Part shown: positions 22,511 to 32,388 of the stretch, piece by piece | Numbering within the stretch: the stretch's first letter is position 1 | Layout of the letters: every line of letters begins with the position of its first letter | Assembly (NCBI RefSeq): GCF_947179515.1 | Contig: NC_067480.1 | Location: 7,931,501-7,995,500, forward strand | DNA: 64,000 nt | From: Apodemus sylvaticus | Taxonomy: Eukaryota > Chordata > Mammalia > Rodentia > Muridae | Reading direction: 5' to 3' | The notes under the pieces: generated by a model | Database searches by the model: none | The model's input: the letters and a program-made list of their open reading frames with translations, nothing else | Told to the model about the DNA's origin: nothing | Position numbers and translations under genes: made by a program

Positions 22511-22790
22511 AAGGGGGAGGAAAAAATGCTGAGAAACAGCCAATAAATATGCTTTATATTTGTACCTCCGTTAGCACAAATAAATAATAAGAAGTGTGCC
22601 TAGATTATTCCTGGATTGGCTCCCCCATTTAGGCTCACATAAACGCAGTACTTAAGGATCTACACAAACTACAGCTCAGAAAGGGAGTCAGTCTTCACTC
22701 TGACTGACCACTCTTGCTTTTCCCTCTACTTTGCTGTGTTCCCTTCCTCTCTGCTTTCACAGTGGACGGATCACGGATGTTACAGGTAAA
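22511..22790 (+). mobile_element. Possible polypurine tract and ERVK-type LTR
   Basis: AAGGGGGAGGAAAAAA (22511-22526) is followed by TGCTGAGAAACAGCC, the arrangement of a polypurine tract and LTR start. AT-rich TATA-like and CAAATAAATAATAA words lie within, and a CT-rich region follows. The right edge is unclear and the family unknown. Confidence 0.35.
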
Positions 22791-22814
22791 TTGCTCAGTG
22801 GGGGGGGGGGGGGG

Positions 22815-22849
<35 letters not shown>

Positions 22850-23528
22850 AGAAAGCCTTTTTATTCCTCATTATTCCATATGTCAATTTCAGGAGAGCTC
22901 CATAAACCCCTGCTCAGGTCAGTGCCTATCCCTTGGCCAAATCAGAACTGCCAGCGGGAAGGAGTGTTTTAACTGGCATACTCACAGGAGGCTGTTTTAT
23001 TGCTACAGGGATTCTGGAAAGGTCCCTCTAGGACCTCAGTGTTTTACTGTGGGTGACTCCTTTGCACAACGGGATGGATTTGTCATATTCGAGCACAGTA
23101 CACAACGGATCAGTGAAGAGGCATACACTAGAAATCTCATCTCTCTTCTGACTGCCAATGTTATAAGCCCAGAATACTTTGAAGGACTGCTGTTTATTAC
23201 GGTATGCGCCAGCGAACAGTCTTTCCGTCCTTCGTGGGGGACTTCTGCAGGGTATTCAGCTGTTTCTATTTACGAGCTGAACGTGATGCTGTGCGGCTTT
23301 AACTCGGGTGTAGATTGCTCACTGCTGAGGCAATTGGGTGGGAGTCAGCAGTTCTCTGGCAAGTCAACACACTTCAGGGGGCCTGCGGACTGCCCGGCGC
23401 AGGCACTAGAAGCTTCCATTCTCCAAACCCCTAGGCAAGAATTCTCCAAAAGAAGGTCTCCGCCCAAAGAAGGCCAGCAAGGTGCTCCGCCCAGAGGCGG
23501 GGTGGGCCAGCAGCCCAGGCTGGTTTAA
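22731..23528 (+). other. Long open frame of uncertain meaning (265 codons)
   Basis: A frame stays open across the G17-(CGG)11 tract (read as poly-Gly) and another 220 codons up to the promoter region. I recognise no domain; the frame ends in Pro/Gly/Arg-rich sequence. No acceptor or promoter clearly serves it. It may be chance in GC-rich DNA, a decayed repeat, or an upstream exon. I do not call it a gene. Confidence 0.2.
22800..22849. repeat. G17-(CGG)11 tract upstream of Ralbp1
   Basis: Seventeen G residues are followed by eleven CGG units. The plus strand could form G-quadruplex structures. It lies about 1.2-1.3 kb upstream of the inferred Ralbp1 first exon, outside the CpG-rich core. Confidence 0.97.
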
Positions 23529-23709
23529 CTGGTTGGAACCACTAAAGTACATAGACGCTGAGGGAAAAGTGTCACTTTCGGTAGCTGCAGACACCAGGCC
23601 AGAGCCTGGGGAGGAACGCGCTTTCTTTCCTGCAGAGCTCCGCAGGTCTCCTACAGTTTTCACTGGGATTCGCTCCGGTAGGTGTGTGTTCCACTGGTCC
23701 CCAGGACAC

Positions 23710-23720
23710 TGCGCAGGCGC
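23710..23720 (+). promoter_or_regulatory. NRF1-like site
   Basis: TGCGCAGGCGC fits the NRF1 palindrome with one deviation from the best consensus. Confidence 0.5.
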
Positions 23721-23796
23721 CTGCAGAGCCTTAGCGTTTGGCGCATCCTCTCGCGGGTTCCTTGTTTCCCCCAACGAGTACCAACTCCGGGGGCGC

Positions 23797-23820
23797 GGTG
23801 CTTTCTGGGTGTTGTGGTTT
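23797..23820 (-). promoter_or_regulatory. ZNF143/THAP11-like element, antisense
   Basis: On the minus strand this reads ACCACAACACCCAGAAAGCA, close to the ACTACAATTCCCAGAATGCA element of ZNF143/THAP11-bound promoters, with a few mismatches. Confidence 0.45.
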
Positions 23821-23866
23821 ATGTTCCAGACAAGGGCCTACATCAGCGGGGTAGCGGGTTTACTAG

Positions 23867-23887
23867 AACTACAACTCCCGGAGTGCC
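23867..23887 (+). promoter_or_regulatory. ZNF143/THAP11-like element
   Basis: AACTACAACTCCCGGAGTGC retains the ACTACAAYTCCC core and most of the rest of the consensus. Confidence 0.6.
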
Positions 23888-24064
23888 CCACGCGAGGACA
23901 CGGGGCGTTTGCGCTAGCCGGGCCGAGCCGTCACGGCCAAGGATCCGAGGACCCGGGAAGCCGGCTGCGGCGGGAGGAGGGCGTGCGCGTGCGCGCTGGG
24001 CCGGCTCGTCCTGTTCTGTCCCAATCATTGTAAACAGGCGGAGGCTGGGCGGGGTGGGAATGGG

Positions 24065-24177
24065 GCTCCCGCGGCAGGCCAGGGGGGCAGCGCAGGAGGC
24101 GGCGGTTGTGGCGGAAGCGTGAGTGCGAGGAGGCGGCGGCTGCAGCGGAGCGGACGGTCGCTCGGCGGCAGGCACTG
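24065..24177 (+). other. Ralbp1: Ralbp1 exon 1 (non-coding), inferred
   Basis: The main ATG lies in an exon with an acceptor at 41144, so at least one 5' non-coding exon must lie upstream, and this CpG-rich promoter is the only suitable start. Two donors are plausible: CTG|GTCAGT with exon end 24177, and AGC|GTGAGT with exon end 24118. The second is nearer the donor consensus; I show the longer form. Start is estimated from the GC and CCAAT boxes. A 5'-end cDNA would settle both edges. Confidence 0.45.
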
Positions 24178-25386
24178 GTCAGTGGCGGGGAGCGGTCGCT
24201 CGCGGGGGTCGCAGCGCTGCGGCGGTGTCCGTGGGAGCCGTCTGGCGCCCGGCCTCGCGCCCGCGCCTGTCACGCAGCGTGCTGGGCTTGGGATCCCGGA
24301 CTCGGAATGGGAGTTGGGGGTGGGGGGCGTGGCTGCCCCGCCTTACGTTGTCCGCGAAGGCTTCACTCGAGCTTGCTCCTTTGGGGTGGGTCACGCCGCC
24401 TGCGGGACAGGCCTCTCTGGGAACACCCGGGTGTATCCTGAGCTGCTCTGGGACCCAGGGGCTAGTTGGGAGTCCAGCTGCTTCCTCGGAGCTTCCAGGC
24501 CTCGGGGCATCCCTGCGGGCCACACCTGGCCGGAGCTGAGGCCGGAGACTGGCCTGACGCTGCCTTCCGGTTTATGGGTCGCATCTGGCTCGTCCACCTG
24601 TCTCCTTGCATGCCGGCCGGGTGGAGTCGGGGTACAGCTCCTGCTGTCGCCCGTGCCAGGCGTTGGGCAGGGTCGATCCTGATTGCACTGGTACTTGTTT
24701 CAGGGTTCAGTAGAAGTGCTCAGCCAGATCCGGGGTTGAGAATTCCATTCTCAACGCCTTTTCAAGCGTTTTCGTGCCATATGTCCTTAGTCGAGGCCAG
24801 CTTTCTTTTTTTAAATATGTCGTTGTGAAACAGGTTTGACAAAATATCCCACTTCCAGTCCCCTGAAGTAGCGCTGGTTCAAGTTTGGAGATTGTTACAA
24901 GGCTTCTTCCGAAGACAGCAGCTTGTGTACCTTAAGGTTCTTAGAGATCACAGCTGTTTCCATTGGAGGACTGTGCTTGTGACAGAAGTGCTACAGTGTG
25001 TGCATTGAGCTGTTGTATTGCCCAACCTCAGTGATGTTGGTGGAACCGGTGTGGCCTAACACTGGTGCTTTGGGTACCATTACCCCATACTTGGCAGTTA
25101 TTGACAAAGTACTTAGTGATGAGTTAGAGGCCTACTTTTGGTTTAGTGTTAAGACAGCACGTGGAAAGGAAAGGTCCTCTCACTTTCTGTAGTAGGAATT
25201 ATCTCAGTGATTTCAGGGTCCTGGGTATCTTCCTTGAAACGACTAACTCCTGTTAGTGGTGTTGGCATTTACAGGGGTCTGGGGTCAGTAGAGTGCTTCT
25301 CATTTTTCAGTGTGTCCCATAGATCTAAGAGAGATAGGTTAATTTAATGGTAGATGCTGTTAAATAATTTTTTAAAAAATATCTAG

Positions 25387-25540
25387 AAGCCAGCTGGTGG
25401 TGGCACACACATTTATTCCCAGATGGAGGCGGAGGCAGGCAGAACTCTGTGAGTTCGAGGTCAGCCTTGTCTAACAGAGGGTGTTCCAGGATAGCCAGGG
25501 CTAAACAGAAATCCTGTCTCAAAAAACAAACAAATCAGAG
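25387..25540 (+). mobile_element. B1 SINE
   Basis: AGCCAGCTGGTGGTGGCACAC start, GAGTTCGAGGTCAGCCTTGTC, and AAAAAACAAACAAA tail. Confidence 0.88.
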
Positions 25541-25666
25541 AGAATCTAGAAACAAGCTAAGATAACTGAATTTGCTGTCTTTTCAAAAGGTGGTTTCTCA
25601 TAATTTTACAGGGACCATTTTCCTCGTAATTGAGAGACTGAAGTGGCGTTTTTAAAAGTATGTACT

Positions 25667-25855
25667 GGGGCTGGAGACAGGGCTCACTGGTTAAGACATT
25701 TGCAGTGTGACTCTTGGAGAGTTACAGGGTTTGGTCCCCAGTAACTGTTCCCAACTGCCTGTAAATCCAGCTCCCAGGAAACCCAACATCTCTGGTCTCC
25801 ACAGGCAATTGCTCACTTCCCCCATAATTAAAAATAATAAAAATCTAAAATAGCA
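25667..25855 (+). mobile_element. B3-type SINE
   Basis: GGGGCTGGAGACAGGGCTCAC head, GTAAATCCAGCTCCCAGG middle and AAAAATAATAAAAATC tail. Confidence 0.8.
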
Positions 25856-25984
25856 AATATTAACTTTGTTTTGTACAGTTACATTTGCATAGTCACAGCT
25901 TGGGAAGAAAAGATTAGGTCCACAACAGCATCCCAAAGTATGTTCTGTTATTTTCTTGTTTTGTGGTGGGGATGGGGGTGGGCA

Positions 25985-26120
25985 GGGTGGGTGGGGTCTC
26001 ATTGTGAAGTCCTGGCTGGCCTGGAGCCTCCCTGTGTGGATGCTTGAACCGAGATCACAGAGATCTCCCTGCTTCCTGTTCCTAAGTACCAGGATTAGAT
26101 GTATGTCCAGCTCTTCTTTT
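25985..26120 (-). mobile_element. Diverged B1-type SINE, antisense
   Basis: GGGGTCTCATTGTGAAGTCC and GAGATCTCCCTGCTTCCTG to GGATTAGATGTATGTCC. Confidence 0.65.
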
Positions 26121-26227
26121 CTTTTAAAAAGAAAGTTCCTGATAGACGTTATGCTATGTAAGACAACTTGGGGAAAATGCAGATGGTTTAGAATACAGAA
26201 GTATATAAAATATATCGTTTTGAACAT

Positions 26228-26335
26228 ACACCCACACACACCCACACACACACGGACATGTCCTGGGTTTGAACCCGAGGTCTAGGACATGTCAGAAGAG
26301 CACTCAACCACTGCTCTACAACACTCATCTTGCAA
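26228..26335 (-). mobile_element. tRNA-derived (ID/B4-like) SINE, antisense, with (CACCCA) tail
   Basis: Minus strand reads GTAGAGCAGTGGTTGAGTGC, then GACCTCGGGTTCAAACCC: tRNA-type A- and B-box-like segments. A CACCCACACA array at the left is its tail. Confidence 0.6.
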
Positions 26336-27639
26336 ACTACAGTATGTTCCTAAGGTTGGGTAGAAAAGGGGGCGGGTTCTGTGAATATATGCAAGACGTA
26401 ATACTTGAGAGGGACTGTGGGAGAGGGCAGTAGATAGGAAAGGACATACGTGTTAATAGTGATGAAGATACATGTTGGGACTGTTCGGCGGAAGATATCT
26501 AACACTGTATAATCAATCAATGAGGCAGCTGTAGAAGTGGTGGGCTGTCATGTCGGGCACAGTGTAAGCAGAAGTGTGTGAAACAAGCTACGTAGACCAC
26601 ACAGTTGGGTCTGCAGGGACTATCTCTTTCAGGCAGAGCTGCATGTGGTGCTGGAGAGACAGGAAACTGGGCGATAGTCTGTATACCATCAAAGCAGTTT
26701 CAGCTTTGCCCTGCCAGCAAATGGGAGCCATTGAGACACACTGGAGAGGGTGGGGGTGGGAGCAACAGCCTGGCTAACCTTGCCAGCCCGACCGGCAGTC
26801 AGCCCTCTGCTGTAGATTTTATGTCCTTAAGGGTCAAGCAGAATTAATTGGAAAAGGTGTGTAAGGCTGCAGGAGTCAGGCAGAGCCACATCGGAAGCGT
26901 TCCAATCAGGTGCGCCATGTCTGTGGCTGTAGTGTTGACCGTGCCTTTTGCTGAAGATGAGGCTGGGGGGCGGGGCATGCTGAGGACTTTAGCCACCCTT
27001 GGCGCCAGGTCAGAAAACAGTTTGTGGGATGAATTGTGGAGTGTAGACTGCAGAGCACATAGGCGGTAGACTGAATATGGAAAGGGTTTAGAAGTCTTCG
27101 TTATTCTCAATAACTGAGGTGAGAAGTGGGGTCTAAAAAGAACAGCGTCAGGATACAGATGGCAGAAATACTTAGAGAGCACACTGAATAGAATTCAGCG
27201 AAAGTTGGTTATGGAAAGCGAGGGTGACTTGGATCCCATTCTGGTTGCTTCGCAAGTGACGGTAAGATAGCCTGAGACAGAGGCTAGAGGAAGTGGAGTG
27301 AATTTGAGGAGGAATCCCGTGCTAGCCTCTGTCACGTTGAGTGGATGTATCTGTGACTGTCCAGGCAGTCTGCGTGCTCTGTCATCCTTTTAGCTGTATT
27401 AGGCTTTAGCGGCCGAGCTATGTCTCCAGTCCTGTCACAGTTTATTGTAAGTGGTGGCTGAAGCCTCTGGGTTAGGAACTACCACCCAGGAAGAGTTTGC
27501 CAACAGCGAACTGCTCCAGGAATGGGCCGCAGAGATCAACAGAGGAGGGTATGTAGGAAGGTGACCTTCAAAAAGTTTGGTAATGTCGAGGCATCCATTA
27601 GGAAATCCTGTCATGGAAGCCAAAATAGGATCTTTTTTG

Positions 27640-27757
27640 TGATTTTGAGATACAGTCTCATTCTGTAGACCATGTTAGCCTTGACCTCAGAAGGAATGCC
27701 CCTTTCTCCCTCAGCCTTCTAAACGCTGGGGTTAAAGGTATGAGTCATTGGTATAGC
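27640..27757 (-). mobile_element. Diverged B1-type SINE, antisense
   Basis: TTGAGATACAGTCTCATTCTG start and AACGCTGGGGTTAAAGGTA end. Confidence 0.7.
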
Positions 27758-27829
27758 TGATAAGGTCAGTTTTTAAAAAGACTGCTATTCTTCACCCTCC
27801 AGGAAACAATATGTAAGAGGAAAACACTG

Positions 27830-27930
27830 ACAGGTGTGGGGTCAGCTGGCTAAAATCCCAGCACTCAGGACTATCACAGAAAGGTTGAGGCCAGAGAGCA
27901 AGGGGCCTATCTCAAAATACAAAATGAAAT
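27830..27930 (+). mobile_element. Diverged B1-type SINE
   Basis: AAAATCCCAGCACTCAGGAC and GGTTGAGGCCAGAGAGCAAG blocks with an A-rich end. Confidence 0.55.
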
Positions 27931-27977
27931 ATCAGTGCTAAAGCCAGCTGGAAGATGTACTTGAGATTTTCAGAGTA

Positions 27978-28135
27978 GGGGCTGGAAAGATGGCTCAGAA
28001 TCTGATAGTCCTTATGCTTTCCAGGGACCTAGGCCGGGTCTCAGTCCCCATGTTGGTGCTTTATAACTGCCTGTGCCTAGCTCCTGAGGGATGGGACACC
28101 TTCGGCCTCTAGGAGCACCCACACTATCCTGTACT
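27978..28135 (+). mobile_element. B3-type SINE
   Basis: GGGGCTGGAAAGATGGCTCAG head. The body is diverged and ends CACCCACACTATCC. Confidence 0.75.
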
Positions 28136-28141
28136 TTGTTT

Positions 28142-28272
28142 TTTTCTGGGAGCCAGGGTCTCTTTGTATAGTCTTGACTGACTTGGAACTCACTGTAGAG
28201 CAGGCTGGTCTTGAACCCCTGCCTCTGCCTCCTAAGTGCTAGGATTAGGGTTGTGCATCATTATACCCAGCT
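28142..28272 (-). mobile_element. B1 SINE, antisense
   Basis: GGAGCCAGGGTCTCTTTGTA to CCTAAGTGCTAGGATTAGGG. Confidence 0.8.
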
Positions 28273-28704
28273 GTGCAATTAAAAAATAAAAAATAAATAT
28301 TTCAATGCTCTAAAGAGTTGGCCAGAATAAGAATGATGAATCTTTTGACTGTGATAAAGATGCTTAGCGACAGGTTGAATTAAATTTATGGTAGTTTAGT
28401 AGGGGGAGAAACTTCATATTCACTGAGTTAAGAGGTCAGAGGGCAGAGATAGCAGACTGAGACCCCACACCCCCGACCCTTGGTTTTCCACTTTCAGTTC
28501 TGTGAAAGGGTTACTCTAGCTCACGCTTGTCTGGCGCTCAGCCCTGCCTTGGTCTCCCGGTCGCTGGATAGCAGGCATGTGCCAGCTGTGGGGGGAGGGT
28601 GGAAAGTGGGGGGTGGCAAAACATCTGGCAGGTGGGATTTTTAACATGCCAAACCTGCTAGAAAAATAGCATTTCCTGAGATACAGTCCTGAACCCATAA
28701 AATA

Positions 28705-29002
28705 ACCCTTGTGTGTGTGCTCACTCATGTGCACATGGAGGCCAGAAGTGGGGATTGGGTACCTCCCTCAGGAGCTGCCCACCTTACTTTTTGAGGTACA
28801 GACTCTCATTGAACCTGGAGTTCACTGGTACAGCCGATGGTTAGCCTTCTGAAGAGATTCCTGCCACTCCCTCCCGAGCCCTGGCATCATAGGGACTGAG
28901 AGTTTGTGCTCCACCCAGCCGGAAGTGGTGCAGCGGGATTGAACTCCGATTCTTATGCTTGCATGACAAGGAACTTGGAGAACGAGCTATTTTTCCAGCT
29001 CA
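28705..29002 (-). mobile_element. B4-type composite SINE, antisense
   Basis: GGAGGCCAGAAGTGGGGATT and GAACCTGGAGTTCACTGGTA are followed by a B1-like middle and an ID-like end (ATGCTTGCATGACAAGGAAC ... GAGCTATTTTTCCAGC). Confidence 0.75.
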
Positions 29003-29071
29003 AATGTAGCCTTTTCAAAAGTTACAGGTCAGTGTGAGCATGGTAACTGGCTTACATTCTAGTTCATTTTC

Positions 29072-29238
29072 TTTCTTTTTCTTTTTCTTTTTGGGGGCGC
29101 ATTGAGACAGGGTTTCTCTGTGTAGCCCTGGCTGTCCTGGAACTCACTCTGTAGACCAGGCTGGCCTTGAACTCAGAAATCCGCCTGCCTCTGCCTCCCA
29201 AGTGTTGGGACTAAAGGTGTGTGCCACCACTGCCCGGC
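29072..29238 (-). mobile_element. B1 SINE, antisense, with 15-bp target-site duplication
   Basis: Low-divergence B1 flanked by TTCTAGTTCATTTTC at 29057-29071 and 29239-29253. Confidence 0.95.
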
Positions 29239-29604
29239 TTCTAGTTCATTTTCATCCCCCCCAAGCCCTGTCACCTCCGCAGTCACTCACTGGTCTTCCT
29301 GTCATTAGTGCACTTTCTGTGCCTGCTCACTGCCTGTTTTGGAAACTTAATGTGAGCGTACTCATGGTCGCTCATTACTGACTTTTCCTGTCAGTATCAG
29401 GGGAAGGACTGTCTCTGTATTGTGGCCAATATCAACACTGTAGTATGTTCTGAATACTCCTCCACTGTCCAGATACACAGGTTGAACACCACCAACCCCA
29501 GAGTCCAAAGGTTTGGATGTCCGGTTCTCATCAGAGAGCTGCCTGGGATGAGACCCCCCTGGCCAGTGTGTGCCTGTAGAGCACACCTGTAGCTACATTA
29601 GTTG

Positions 29605-29815
29605 CTTTTCATTGCCACAATAAAACACCATGACTAAAAGCAGCTATGGAGAAAAAAGGGTCTGTTGTGGCTCACAGTGCCGAGGGATCAGAGTCCACCA
29701 TGGCAGGGAGGCGTGGCAGCCAGAGCAGGAATGGTGGTTGGAGCAGGAAGCTGAGACATCACATCTCCATCCTTACACAGGTAGCAAAGAACAAACTGAA
29801 GCCTCGCTCACTTTC
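29605..29815 (+). mobile_element. Rodent repeat, URR1-like (name tentative)
   Basis: It shares the CACCATGACTAAAAGCAGCT-type and ACCATGGCAGGGAGGCGTGG-type phrases with the longer copy at 29880, in more diverged form. Confidence 0.45.
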
Positions 29816-29878
29816 TGTTTAATTCAAAGTTAATTTTAAGGGTTGAGGAGATAGCTCAGTCAGTAAAGTACTTGCTGG

Positions 29879-30490
29879 GTGCTTTACTTAGGGTTCCCAT
29901 TGCTGTGAGGAGACACCATGACCAAGGCAACTCCTATAAAGAAAACATGTAATTAGGGCTGGCTTACAGTTCAGAGGTTCAGTCCTTTACCATCATGGCG
30001 GGAAGCGTGGCATCGTCCAGGCAGATGTGCTGAAAAGCAACTGAGAGTTCTACATCTTGACCTGAAGGCAGGAAGAAGACCAGGGAGAGACTTTCTTCCC
30101 AAGGTGGCGGAGCTTGAGCCCTAAGAGCCCTCAAAGCCCACCCAGACCCCCACAGTGGTGCACTTCCTCTAAGAAGGCCACACCTATTGCTGGAGGCCAC
30201 ACTTTTTTTTTTGGATTTGTTTTTTTTTTCGAGACAGGGTTTTGTTTTTTTTTTAAAGATTTATTTATTTATTATATATAAGTACACTGTAGCTGTCTTC
30301 TGACTCCATAAGAGGGAGTCAGATCTCATTACGGATAGTTGTGAGCCACCATGTGGTTGCTGGGATTTGAACTCAGGACCTTCAGAAGAGCAGTCAGTGC
30401 CCTTAACCACTGAGCCATCTCTCTAGCCCGAGGCCACACTTCTTAACAGAAGCACTTCCCACGGGCCAAGAATATTCATACCACCACACT
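29879..30490 (+). mobile_element. Rodent medium-reiterated repeat, URR1-like, nested in a B4-type SINE
   Basis: It begins TTAGGGTTCCCATTGCTGTG and AGACACCATGACCAAGGCAA, continues AGGGCTGGCTTACAGTTCAG, and ends near ATATTCATACCACCACACT. This is a common mouse repeat; I am not certain of its family name. It is itself interrupted by a B2/B1 chimera. Confidence 0.6.
30205..30429 (-). mobile_element. Chimeric B2 plus B1-tail SINE in one 12-bp target-site duplication
   Basis: On the minus strand a full B2 (head at 30428, tail near 30250) continues through an A-run into a short B1 3' end (ACCCTGTCTCG, then A-run), with no second duplication between the two. GAGGCCACACTT flanks the whole unit at 30193-30204 and 30430-30441. 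Confidence 0.85.
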
Positions 30491-30904
30491 GGTAAGCATG
30501 AGGACCCGAGTTCAGTCTCCAGAACCCGTAAAAAAGTTGGATGTGGTGGTGTGTCTGTGTAATCCCACTGCTAGGGGTCAGAGACAGTGGATGCCTGGTG
30601 TTTATCAGGTGTCAGTCTAGCCTTAATACAGAGCTCCAGGTCCCAGAGAGAGACCTCACCTAAAAACACAAAACCAAAACCAAAGGGAGTGGTGAGGATG
30701 AGAAGTTGCCCTGTGGCCACTCTGTGCACATGCATTCACACACATGAACACACATATAAAATTAATTTCAGCTGGCATATGACTGTAATCCCAGCCCTTA
30801 GGAGCCTGAGGCAAAGGATCTCGGGTCTGAGGTTAGTATGCACAATTAGAGAAATTAATTAAGAGAAAAATGGGGGAACGAAAGAACAATAAAGTCCTTT
30901 CCTG

Positions 30905-31072
30905 TAGCCTGCGGTGATGCTGCACTCCTTTAATCCTAGCACTCGGGAGGCAGAGGCAGGTGGATCTCTGTGAATCTAAGTCGAGTCTGCTCTACAAAGT
31001 GAATTCCAGGATAGCCGGAGCTGTTTCACATAGAAACTCTGTGTTGGGAAAACAAAACAAAACAAAAACCCC
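30905..31072 (+). mobile_element. B1 SINE
   Basis: TTTAATCCTAGCACTCGGGAGG, GTGGATCTCTGTGAATC, and (AAAAC)n tail. Confidence 0.85.
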
Positions 31073-31254
31073 AACCAAACAAAAATAACCCTTTCTTTTT
31101 CAAACTTTTGGTGTAGAATCTATATATCCAGGTACTTGCTCTGCATACAGATAACGGGCACTTAGTGTCTGCTCCTGTGCTCCAGAGTGCTGAGACACAC
31201 AGCTAGGTCATGGACTGGCAAGATGGTCTAATGCATGGATACCTGTTGCCAGAC

Positions 31255-31345
31255 CATACATATACCATGTCATGACACACACATATGCACATACATAGAT
31301 AAATAAACGCATATACACATACATACACACACACATATGCACGAT
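31255..31345. repeat. CA/TA-rich degenerate microsatellite
   Basis: Interspersed ACATATAC, ACACAC and ATGCAC units. Confidence 0.8.
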
Positions 31346-31817
31346 GGACCTAGATAATCTGCAGACTAAAGCCCACTTTGTTTGCCAGCTAGACTCTTGT
31401 CACTTTCCAACTTGCCTATAACTGGATGGAGGTCAGGGTGAGAGGGGAACAATGTGTTTGCATTAAGCATTAGCATTAGTCGTTATGTGCTGTTAGCGCA
31501 CTCATGTGCACAGTGGGTCTCCTCATGGCATCTCCATACAGACATACAAAATCATGGATTTTGTCCCCACTCACAACCTGCCACTCTCTTGGCTCTGTTC
31601 CTCCCACTCATCTCCCTTCAACCACTTGTCTCTCTTTTGCGACCCAGGGGTTCTCCTTGGGGCTGCTTCTGGGAAGAGGCATGGAGTTTATTTAGAGGGG
31701 TGTGGACAGCAGGGCACTGGCTCCGTCACAGAAGAAAATGTCTTCTTCCTTCCCTAGCCACATGAACTGCTAGTAAATCCAAAGGGAGGGTGGAGCCTTG
31801 GGAATCCCGACCCCTAG

Positions 31818-31850
31818 CTTGTGTGTGTGTCTGTCTGTCTGTCTGTGTCT
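31818..31850. repeat. (TG)n(TCTG)n microsatellite
   Basis: GT units followed by four TCTG-type units. Confidence 0.9.
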
Positions 31851-31879
31851 GCACGCTCATGTGGTGGTGGCGGTGGCAG

Positions 31880-32012
31880 GCAGGGTCTCAGTATGTAGCC
31901 TTGGCTGGCCTGGATTTGTAGATCAGGCTGGCCTTGAACTCTTAGAGATCTGCCTGCTTCTGCTTCTCAAGTGCTGGGAATTCAGATGTGCACACCACAT
32001 GCATCTGGCTTG
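31880..32012 (-). mobile_element. B1 SINE, antisense
   Basis: CAGGGTCTCAGTATGTAGCC to CTTCTCAAGTGCTGGGAATT. Confidence 0.85.
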
Positions 32013-32162
32013 ATATTGGTAAAGGACATGCTCATCGTGCATAAGGGTGAAAACCTGCTCTGCTTGGCCGTCCACTCTGGCTGCTGAGACCTCACCCGAA
32101 GGAGCTGCTTCAGAGCAGCTCGTGTCTTCCAGAGGTACTTTAATAATTGCTACCTGTTATTT

Positions 32163-32388
32163 TAAAGGATTTATTATTTATTTGTATCTTATGTGTATGT
32201 ATTTTGCCTCACGTGCATTGTGCACTGTGTGTGTGTGTGTGTGTGTGTGTGGTACCTACAGAGGCCAGAAGTGGTATTGAATCTTACGGAACCAGAGTTG
32301 CAGATGGTTGTGAGCTGCTGTGTGGGTGCTTGGAACTGAACCCAGACCCTCTTGCAGGAACAGCCAGCACTATTAACTGCTGAGCCCT
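32163..32388 (-). mobile_element. B3-type SINE, antisense, with internal (GT)n
   Basis: AT-rich tail, (GT)13 at 32226-32251, GAGGCCAGAAGTGGTATTGA, and CTATTAACTGCTGAGCCCT at the right edge. Confidence 0.85.

Larger units (their letters stand above)
23700..24177 (+). promoter_or_regulatory. Ralbp1: Ralbp1 CpG-island promoter
   Basis: CpG density rises sharply from about 23.66 kb to 24.42 kb. Visible motifs are two NRF1-like palindromes (TGCGCAGGCGC 23710-23720; TGCGCGTGCGC 23984-23994), two ZNF143/THAP11-like elements in opposite orientation (23797-23820 and 23867-23887), a CCAAT box (24021-24025), a GC box GGGCGGGG (24047-24054) and an ETS-like CGGAAG near 24112. No TATA box is seen. This is a housekeeping-type promoter, fitting the broad expression known for RALBP1. 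Transcription probably starts just after the GC box. Confidence 0.75.
29843..30770 (+). mobile_element. B4-type SINE split by a nested repeat
   Basis: The head (GGGTTGAGGAGATAGCTCAG, 29843-29878) is separated from its body (30491-30770: GCATGAGGACCCGAGTTCAG, AATCCCACTGCTAGGGGTCA, then CA-rich tail) by about 610 bp of a different repeat. Confidence 0.7.
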
